This document shows positions 6,245 to 10,218 of a DNA stretch of 10,218 nt, one piece after another. Both the position numbers and the translations under genes were made by a program. Position 1 is the stretch's first letter. Each line of letters begins with the position of its first letter. Source of the DNA: DATDTB01 sp035291025 (GTDB lineage: Archaea; Iainarchaeota; Iainarchaeia; JAFGOX01; DATDTB01); assembly GCA_035291025.1 (NCBI GenBank), contig DATDTB010000093.1, positions 1 to 10,218 of the forward strand. The letters run 5' to 3'. The notes below the pieces were generated by a model. That model did no database searches. It had not been told where the DNA came from and was given only the letters and a program-made list of their open reading frames with translations.

Positions 6245-6601
6245 AAAAGCGCGTGAATTCCAATTGGTAACTGCTTTCTTTAACAATTTTGACTGGGCAA
6301 TAAAAAAGAGGACTCTCAAAAGTAAAAACAGCGCTTGAGGAAAAGAAGCAGGAAAAGTTTTCTATTAATACCACGGCACCAAAACGTATAAACTTTATTG
6401 CAAACACGGCTAATTTCCCCTTTATTGAGTTAAAGGCGTTTAAAATACGGGAAATTGGGAAAACGGGAAGTTAAAGGCGTCTTTTCTGCGAGTGTTTCCT
6501 TTTTTATCAACTTTCATTGCATTGCTTTTTTCAAGATGATGACGGTGAACAAACTATGACCGCCTTCCAATGCGGGATGAAATTGAATTGGCTTTCTGAT
6601 T
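6245..6601. other. Gene-free stretch between eL42 and the kinase
   Basis: No plausible protein is found here on either strand. The first part is A/T-rich with short T-runs (about 6273-6290) that could end the eL42 transcript. The middle holds a TATA-like element inside a 12-nt direct repeat. The remainder would be a leader of about 130 nt for the kinase if that promoter is used. Confidence 0.5.
6428..6480 (+). repeat. 12-nt direct repeat flanking a candidate promoter
   Basis: AGTTAAAGGCGT occurs at 6428-6439 and 6469-6480, an offset of 41 nt. Between the copies is the TATA-like TTTAAAATA (6439-6447). The first copy lies over the BRE position and the second at the predicted transcript start, as paired operator sites would. 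The proposed target is the kinase gene downstream. Confidence 0.5.
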
Positions 6602-7192
6602 ATGTTCACTATTGCTAGGAAGGAAAAAGTTAGGCCGGTGGGTAAAAACCGCAAGCCCTTGCTCTTGGTGGTGTTCGGGGCGCCCGGCGCCGGCAAGTCC
6701 ACTCTGGCCCGCGTGCTCGCGAAACGGCTGGGCTGCGTCGTCTTGGACAAGGACATGGTTGACGAGGCGTTCTCGCCGGGCGTGCGGGATGCGGAATACC
6801 AGGAAAAAATAGAACCGAAGTGCTACGAGGCAATGGCAAACGTCGCCGTTGAAAACCTCGCCCTCGGCAACAGCATCATAGTTGACGCGCCAATGGCCAA
6901 CAAGTATTCAAAAGTGGACGAAGTCGTGGAAAAAATGAAGTGCGCGGCCGAAAAGGCTGGCGCGGAACTAAGGCTGGTTGAGTGCAACCTTTCACTGGAA
7001 AAACTCAAAGAACGCATCACTAAGAGGGGCTTGGAAAGGGACGCGAACAAGCTGACAAGGGAAGGCTGGGAGAGGTTTTCCAGCGAGCTCAAAATCCTTG
7101 AAAAAACCAAGGCAAGGCACTACGACGTTGACTGCTCCAAGAGCCCTGAAGAAAACGCCGAGCTAATTATTGGGCACTTGAAAGAGCCTTAA
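6602..7192 (+). CDS. P-loop kinase of the AAA_33 / zeta-like type
   Basis: This is a predicted cytoplasmic ATP-dependent kinase of 196 residues with unknown substrate. Strand LLLVVFGA leads into the Walker A loop GAPGAGKST (26-34). LDKDMVDEA (48-56) follows, in the place where this superfamily binds its substrate or catalytic base. A second core strand SIIVDAP (91-97) matches the Walker B position. The Arg/Lys-rich stretch KERITKRGLERD (136-147) is the likely LID segment. This arrangement is shared by predicted nucleotide, sugar and tRNA-modifying kinases and by zeta-type toxins. No antitoxin-like gene is adjacent, so a metabolic or RNA-related kinase is preferred. The ATG at 6602 leaves about 20 residues before the first strand; a GTG at codon 13 (6638) is an alternative. 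It converges on the regulator gene, overlapping stop codons in TTAA. Confidence 0.85.
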   Translation: MFTIARKEKVRPVGKNRKPLLLVVFGAPGAGKSTLARVLAKRLGCVVLDKDMVDEAFSPGVRDAEYQEKIEPKCYEAMANVAVENLALGNSIIVDAPMANKYSKVDEVVEKMKCAAEKAGAELRLVECNLSLEKLKERITKRGLERDANKLTREGWERFSSELKILEKTKARHYDVDCSKSPEENAELIIGHLKEP

Positions 7193-7488
7193 ACGAGCGT
7201 GGGCCAGCTCGAGTTCTTGGGCTTTTTCGTGAACTCCTTCACAACTTCGTCGCCCGCCTGCGTCAGCTCCAAATACAACGGTTTCCCGCCGGGGTTGACT
7301 ATTTTCACGAAGCCGTGCTTTGTCAGCAAGTCCAAATGCTTGTTGACTGCAACGTGGCTCAAGCCGAGTTCTTTCGCGAGCTGGTTCGAGAACACGGGCC
7401 TGCCAGAGGCGTTGTACTCAGAAACGAGCTTGACTATTTTGACGCGGACCTCGGAGCCCTTCGACCAGTAAAACAAAACAGTCTTCAT
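7189..7488 (-). CDS. Winged-helix transcriptional regulator (ArsR/MarR-like)
   Basis: This is a 99-residue DNA-binding protein. Helix SNQLAKELGLSHVAVNKHLDLL (about 34-55), stated here by position with key residues L, G and V, forms the helix-turn-helix. GFVKIV and the glycine-rich turn NPGGKP followed by LYLELT (about 59-76) form the wing, as in archaeal ArsR/MarR-like repressors. No metal-binding Cys/His cluster is seen, so the signal it senses is unknown. It lies 26 nt downstream of a small membrane-protein gene on the same strand and probably shares its transcript. In archaea such pairs are often autoregulated, with the membrane partner influencing the regulator, but that is inference. Its stop codon overlaps that of the convergent kinase gene in TTAA (7189-7192). 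Confidence 0.85.
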   Translation of the reverse strand: MKTVLFYWSKGSEVRVKIVKLVSEYNASGRPVFSNQLAKELGLSHVAVNKHLDLLTKHGFVKIVNPGGKPLYLELTQAGDEVVKEFTKKPKNSSWPTLV

Positions 7489-7514
7489 TCAAGAGTCACT
7501 TTCCCGCAAGAGTT

Positions 7515-7874
7515 TCAGCGCTTCTTTTTCGCCTTCGGGCGCGCTTCGCTTATGGAAAGCCGTTCGCGGACTTCGCGCATTGAAAGCATTATCTCGCGGG
7601 AAGCGTAAGCCAGGGCCAGCGCCCCAAACACTAGGCCGAACTGGCCAAGCCTCAACCGAAGCAAGTCGCTTTCAGCGCTCAAGTGGTTCTTTACCACACC
7701 CTTCACGTTTTCAGTGGAAAGCAACACGAAGCCGCCCAATAGCACGGCCGCGAAGAAAAACCACGCGAACTGCTTGTCCCAGCGCGTTTCCACAGCCATC
7801 CTGTAAGTGAAGTAAACGGTTGCGGCAAAGGACGCAACTGAAACCAAGTCAAACAAGTCCAGCAAGTTAACCAT
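7515..7874 (-). CDS. Small membrane protein, probably three helices
   Basis: This 119-residue protein of unknown function has hydrophobic segments at about 5-26, 36-53 and 75-93. They are followed by a charged, probably helical C-terminal tail that ends in KAKKKR and would lie in the cytoplasm by the positive-inside rule. No catalytic or transport motif is visible. It is the first gene of a likely two-gene operon with the winged-helix regulator 26 nt downstream. It could be a membrane sensor or anchor for that regulator; this rests on gene order only. A TATA box at 7935-7943 gives a leader of about 39 nt with a GGTG stretch before the ATG. A terminal Lys/Arg run is common in such small archaeal membrane proteins. 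Confidence 0.75.
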   Translation of the reverse strand: MVNLLDLFDLVSVASFAATVYFTYRMAVETRWDKQFAWFFFAAVLLGGFVLLSTENVKGVVKNHLSAESDLLRLRLGQFGLVFGALALAYASREIMLSMREVRERLSISEARPKAKKKR

Positions 7875-7934
7875 TCAAAAAACACCCCACTGCATAACTT
7901 TTTCGGAAAGCAAATTGTAACTTTTCCTCAATCG

Positions 7935-7943
7935 TTTAAATAT
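7935..7943 (-). promoter_or_regulatory. TATA box of the membrane-protein/regulator operon
   Basis: Minus-strand ATATTTAAA is centred near 7939. Transcription would start near 7913, about 39 nt before the ATG at 7874. Confidence 0.55.
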
Positions 7944-8010
7944 CGCCTAACACTTTCAAGTGCAGGATCAAACGGCTTGCATTTTTCGCGGGCCGCCTCA
8001 CGGATATAAA

Positions 8011-8064
8011 GTAAAGGCAATAAAAATGCTGCGGTAAGCCATTTGGGGCCGCGGCTGCCTTTAC
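8011..8064 (-). terminator. Long hairpin directly after the SGNH hydrolase stop
   Basis: Two stacked stems are perfectly nested. GTAAAGGCA (8011-8019) pairs with TGCCTTTAC (8056-8064), and GCTGCGG (8028-8034) pairs with CCGCGGC (8049-8055) with one G-T wobble. This gives 16 base pairs with an 8-nt A/T bulge on one side and a 14-nt loop. On the minus strand it begins at the base after the hydrolase TAG and is followed by a T-rich stretch. A transcription terminator or 3'-end stabilising element is the simplest reading. Confidence 0.6.
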
Positions 8065-9138
8065 CTACTCCTCTTTTTGCAACCCTTCCACTAGCCCTGC
8101 CAGCTTCCTGCTCAGCACTTGCGCATACAACTCGTGGCCTTCTTCGTTGAAGTGCCCGTCGCCAGGGAAGTAAAACGACTCCGGAGAACGGGACTCTACC
8201 AAGGAAACGAACTCGGTCCGTGCGTCCAGGAACAAAACGTTGTTTGCCTCGGCGAATTCCTTGAGTTTAAGGAACGGCTTCTCGAAAGACGCCTTTTCCA
8301 AGTCTTCCCTGGAAAACTCATGCGGGTACTGCCCTTCGATTTCAAAAGGCGCGGGGACGTAGGAAAGAACAAAGACCGAGCCATTGCCTTCCGCCTCGCG
8401 CTTTATTGCTAGTATTTTTTCAAAGGCAACACCCCACCCGTGCTCCATCTCATTTCCAATCACGGGCGCGTAAACCCTCCTCCACCCCGTGAACAAGTCC
8501 GCGCCTGCAACTGCAGGGGCCCCGGGAAGCAGGCGCAGCATCGTTCCTAGGAAGCGCGAGTTGTTCACAATGCCCCGCGCAAGAGAATAAAGCCCTTCCT
8601 TCCTGACAACGGTGGCTGTGTAGTTGTTTTCCAAGTCGTTAGGGAAAAAGAACAGCACGACGTAGTCGTGCTTGAACCGCGTGCCGAGGTTCTTGTAAAT
8701 GAGCTCTTCCTCGAAAGTGCCCACTGCTGAAGCCCCGAAGTTCAGCACTTCCGCCTTCGCTGGGCCGTCAAGCGATTCGCTCAACAACGCCTCCGAGAGT
8801 GCTGAAAAAGAAAGGTCTTGGGGGACTTGCTTGGCTTCCACGAACGAGTCACCCAGGAAAAGAAAACGCACCGAGTTCGGGCTTTTTTCAGTTGCCCACT
8901 CGCCGTCAAAGAACCCCAAGGAATTCGTCTTCAAAGTGGTGTTGAACTCGCCGCTTTCCGTTAACCCGCTAAAGTGGTAAGTGGTGCCGGGCTTGTGCAA
9001 GTACACCCCGAAAGGCGTTGAAGCGAACTCGGCGGGGCCGTAGTACGCGCTGAACGCCAATTCAAGCAACGCGAAAGTGAAGGCAAGCGACGCAGCCAGC
9101 AGCAACAGGTTCTTTGCGGTTTCCCTAAGAGCAGCCAT
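8065..9138 (-). CDS. Membrane-anchored SGNH/GDSL-type hydrolase
   Basis: This is a predicted esterase or acetyl-transfer/removal enzyme held on the outer face of the cell membrane. Numbered from the ATG at 9138 (357 aa), residues about 10-34 form one N-terminal helix (signal anchor). The SGNH blocks follow in order: FLGDSF at 94-99 (catalytic Ser98), NFGAS at 133-137 (Gly), FFPND at 164-168 (Asn), and DGHFNEEGH at 327-335 with the Asp/His pair. A TNSLGFFDGE segment before block I resembles the TNSxGFRDxE motif of bacterial enzymes acting on polysaccharides. Surface glycan or lipid deacylation is plausible, but the substrate is unknown. The longest frame opens at TTG 9201, upstream of the TATA box at 9166-9171. 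The ATG at 9138 lies about 30 nt after that box and gives a normal signal anchor, so I chose it. Confidence 0.88.
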   Translation of the reverse strand: MAALRETAKNLLLLAASLAFTFALLELAFSAYYGPAEFASTPFGVYLHKPGTTYHFSGLTESGEFNTTLKTNSLGFFDGEWATEKSPNSVRFLFLGDSFVEAKQVPQDLSFSALSEALLSESLDGPAKAEVLNFGASAVGTFEEELIYKNLGTRFKHDYVVLFFFPNDLENNYTATVVRKEGLYSLARGIVNNSRFLGTMLRLLPGAPAVAGADLFTGWRRVYAPVIGNEMEHGWGVAFEKILAIKREAEGNGSVFVLSYVPAPFEIEGQYPHEFSREDLEKASFEKPFLKLKEFAEANNVLFLDARTEFVSLVESRSPESFYFPGDGHFNEEGHELYAQVLSRKLAGLVEGLQKEE

Positions 9139-9165
9139 CAAACCCAACAAGCAACGTGCAGTGCT

Positions 9166-9171
9166 TTTAAA
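9166..9171 (-). promoter_or_regulatory. TATA box of the SGNH hydrolase gene
   Basis: TTTAAA is centred about 30 nt before the ATG at 9138, giving a leader of only a few bases. It lies inside the longer TTG-started frame, which argues against the TTG. Confidence 0.55.
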
Positions 9172-9387
9172 CTCGCTTTTAAGGGTACAAAAACGGCCCA
9201 AAAAACAGGCCTTTGGGGGAGCGGAAAAAACGCCTTGAGGCGCACATTCTTATACCTTTGCAGGAGCGTATAGTAAGAGGGGCGTAACCTGGTTTTCCAT
9301 AATAACAGCAGGAGTAAAATAGATTCCTAGTTTCTGTGATTGTTGAGAAAAACCTACGCCTAAAATGAATAGGAGTTGTAAAAAGGA

Positions 9388-9540
9388 ATGGCTTTTAGAA
9401 GCGACCGCGGGCCAAGAGAAATGCACGACGCTGTCTGCTCGAGCTGTGGGGCACAAACACAAGTGCCTTTCAAGCCGGCAGAAGGGCGCCCAGTGTATTG
9501 CAAGGCTTGCTACATGAAAATGAAAGACGAGAGACAATAG
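9388..9540 (+). CDS. 50-residue CxxC/CxxC zinc-ribbon protein
   Basis: This is a very small protein, easily missed by length filters. Two CxxC pairs, C17/C20 (CSSC) and C38/C41 (CKAC), are spaced as in a zinc ribbon. Between them VPFKPAEGRPVYC matches the VPFxPxxxRPVYC pattern of a widespread small zinc-binding family found in archaea and candidate-phyla bacteria, preceded by a Gly/Arg-containing head with EMHDAVC. Its function is not known to me; nucleic-acid binding is often assumed for such ribbons. The start is the only in-frame ATG that keeps the conserved head. AGGAG (9371-9375) lies upstream, somewhat far for a Shine-Dalgarno site, and CTAAAATG (9359-9366), about 25 nt upstream, could act as a poor TATA box. 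A hairpin with a T-run follows the gene. Confidence 0.85.
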   Translation: MAFRSDRGPREMHDAVCSSCGAQTQVPFKPAEGRPVYCKACYMKMKDERQ

Positions 9541-9585
9541 AGACTCTTTCTAAAGAGAGCTCGTCAATCTCAGGCAACAAAAAAA

Positions 9586-9621
9586 CTTGCATTAACAGTG
9601 CAAGGCTTTTTTTTCTTTTTC
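9586..9621 (+). terminator. Hairpin with long T-run after the zinc-ribbon gene
   Basis: CTTGCA (9586-9591) and TGCAAG (9599-9604) form a 6-bp stem with a 7-nt loop. It is followed within 2 nt by an almost unbroken T-run (9607-9620). T-runs alone end archaeal transcription, so this is a good candidate terminator. Confidence 0.7.
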
Positions 9622-9635
9622 TTTAAATTTTTCAC

Positions 9636-9655
9636 CGCCTCCATAGCCGGAGGCG
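9636..9655. other. GC-rich hairpin upstream of the tRNA promoter
   Basis: CGCCTCC (9636-9642) and GGAGGCG (9649-9655) form a perfect 7-bp stem with a 6-nt loop, between the T-run and the tRNA TATA box. Its role is unknown. It may be part of the terminator region or of a short RNA. Confidence 0.4.
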
Positions 9656-9669
9656 CGGGTAAAAGCTGG

Positions 9670-9678
9670 TTTTTAAAT
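9670..9678 (+). promoter_or_regulatory. TATA box of tRNA-Phe
   Basis: TTTTTAAAT predicts a transcript start near 9701 and a 5' leader of about 34 nt, to be removed by RNase P. Confidence 0.5.
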
Positions 9679-9734
9679 CCTTTACGCACCAATGCTTACT
9701 TACTGCAAAGGAGCCAAGGCTCGTTTTCTGTCAA

Positions 9735-9808
9735 GGGGAAGTAGCTCAGCCTGGGAGAGTACTCGGCTGAAGACCGAGGTGTCGCCGGTTCAAATCCGGC
9801 TTTCCCCA
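9735..9808 (+). tRNA. tRNA-Phe (anticodon GAA)
   Basis: The cloverleaf folds by hand without gaps. The acceptor arm 9735-9741 pairs with 9801-9807 (last pair G-U), with discriminator A9808. The D stem is GCTC/GAGT (9744-9747/9757-9760). The anticodon stem is CTCGG/CCGAG (9762-9766/9774-9778), with loop CTGAAGA giving anticodon GAA. The variable loop is GTGTC and the T arm is GCCGG-TTCAAAT-CCGGC (9784-9800). The gene is 74 nt long, with no intron and no encoded CCA, so CCA must be added after transcription, as is common in archaea. Confidence 0.97.
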
Positions 9809-9822
9809 CTTCAAAAGCAAAC

Positions 9823-9830
9823 ATTTAAAT
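9823..9830 (+). promoter_or_regulatory. TATA box of the exported-protein gene
   Basis: ATTTAAAT lies 15 nt after the tRNA. The predicted start near 9853 leaves a leader of about 30 nt before the TTG at 9884. Confidence 0.5.
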
Positions 9831-9870
9831 AGCATTAGTTGTCACTTTATAGTAGTTACATTCTTGACTT

Positions 9871-9876
9871 GGGGGT
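9871..9876 (+). promoter_or_regulatory. Shine-Dalgarno-like site selecting a TTG start
   Basis: GGGGGT, one mismatch from GGAGGT, ends 7 nt before the TTG at 9884. It supports that codon over TTG 9893 or ATG 9920. Confidence 0.45.
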
Positions 9877-9883
9877 CTTTTGT

Positions 9884-10218
9884 TTGAACGTCTTGAAGCT
9901 GGGCTTGGTGGTCTTGGGAATGGTTTCACTGGTGGCGTCAGCCTTTGCGGCGCAGGGCTTCAGCGTCAGTTCGGCGCGGGACTTCATTACAGTCCAAGCC
10001 GGCAGTTCCGCCGAGTTTTTCGCCAATGTTAAAAACGTCACCACAACGCCGTTGAACTACGGAACCTACATTAGCTACATAGAAATGTTCAACGACGGCG
10101 CCATTCCATTCGATGTGACGCCGAAAAACGGGAGCATCGCCTCTGGAAGGGAGGCTTTGTTAAAGCTCTCAATTCCAGTTCCCAGGAACGCGTTCAACGG
10201 CGTTTACGTCGTTGACTT
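9884..10218 (+). CDS. Exported protein, N-terminal fragment
   Basis: The frame is open to the window end, giving about 111 residues. The first 24 residues (MNVLKLGLVVLGMVSLVASA then FAAQ) form a typical signal peptide with one Lys, a hydrophobic core and small residues at the likely cut site. The mature part (FSVSSARDFITVQAGSSAEFF, with T/V/G/N-rich strands following) looks like a beta-sandwich of the Ig-like or CARDB/NEW3 kind seen in archaeal surface proteins. The sentence-like alternation of strands and the FNDGAIPFDVTP turn support this, but no named family can be given. The TTG start is chosen because of the GGGGGT site and because it gives a proper signal peptide. A cell-surface or secreted location is likely; the function is unknown from this fragment. 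Confidence 0.8.
   Translation, partial: MNVLKLGLVVLGMVSLVASAFAAQGFSVSSARDFITVQAGSSAEFFANVKNVTTTPLNYGTYISYIEMFNDGAIPFDVTPKNGSIASGREALLKLSIPVPRNAFNGVYVVD

Noticed and set aside
5807..6319. 170-codon minus-strand frame across eL42
   Set aside because: It is antisense to a certain ribosomal protein gene and its promoter.
6536..6599. Possible C/D box guide RNA (ATGATGA at 6536-6542, CTGA at 6596-6599)
   Set aside because: There is no closing stem next to the boxes and no convincing internal C'/D' pair. The boxes alone are too common.
6602..7192. Zeta-type toxin of a toxin-antitoxin pair
   Set aside because: No small co-directional antitoxin gene is adjacent. The winged-helix gene is convergent and belongs with the membrane protein.
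9250..9537. 95-codon open frame on the minus strand
   Set aside because: It is a shadow of the zinc-ribbon gene, which has conserved CxxC motifs on the plus strand. The minus-strand product shows no domain features.
1..10218. CRISPR array, insertion sequence or phage genes
   Set aside because: No regularly spaced repeats, transposase, integrase or terminal inverted repeats were seen.

Overview
The window looks archaeal. It has an RtcB-type RNA ligase, the archaeal/eukaryotic ribosomal protein eL42 (L44e), AT-rich TATA boxes 20-35 nt before several starts, and a tRNA-Phe without an encoded CCA. The lineage cannot be fixed from the sequence. A small-genome (DPANN-like) archaeon fits the compact single-gene units and many uncharacterised membrane proteins, but that is a guess.

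Layout. 1-481: C-terminal end of a Cu+-exporting P1B ATPase (+). 555-1496: a CaCA-family cation/Ca2+ exchanger (-), convergent with it. 1722-2771: an A+T-rich LAGLIDADG homing-endonuclease gene (+), broken by one in-frame TAA. 2689-4230: rtcB (-), whose 3' end runs into the endonuclease gene. 4345-4794: a basic, probably helical protein of unknown function (+), divergent from rtcB. 4797-5699: a six-helix membrane protein (-). 5936-6244: eL42 (+). 6245-6601: a gene-free stretch with a candidate promoter flanked by a 12-nt direct repeat. 6602-7192: a P-loop kinase (+). 7189-7488 and 7515-7874: a winged-helix regulator and a small membrane protein (-), probably one operon. 8065-9138: a membrane-anchored SGNH hydrolase (-), followed by a strong hairpin. 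9388-9540: a 50-aa CxxC/CxxC zinc-ribbon protein (+). 9735-9808: tRNA-Phe(GAA) (+). 9884-end: the N-terminus of an exported protein (+).

Most units are single genes with their own TATA box. In several cases the TATA-to-start distance (about 23-30 nt) implies leaderless or nearly leaderless mRNAs. I used this spacing to choose downstream starts for three genes whose longest reading frame begins at TTG.

The most unusual spot is the rtcB/endonuclease junction. RtcB proteins normally end at a conserved Lys-Gly. Here the frame continues 24 residues past it, into antisense endonuclease sequence, and the extension is hydrophobic. This suggests that a mobile homing-endonuclease gene landed at the last codon of rtcB, removed its stop codon, and later acquired a nonsense mutation. 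I did not find a convincing new multi-gene system. The remaining points of interest are small regulatory or structural ones.
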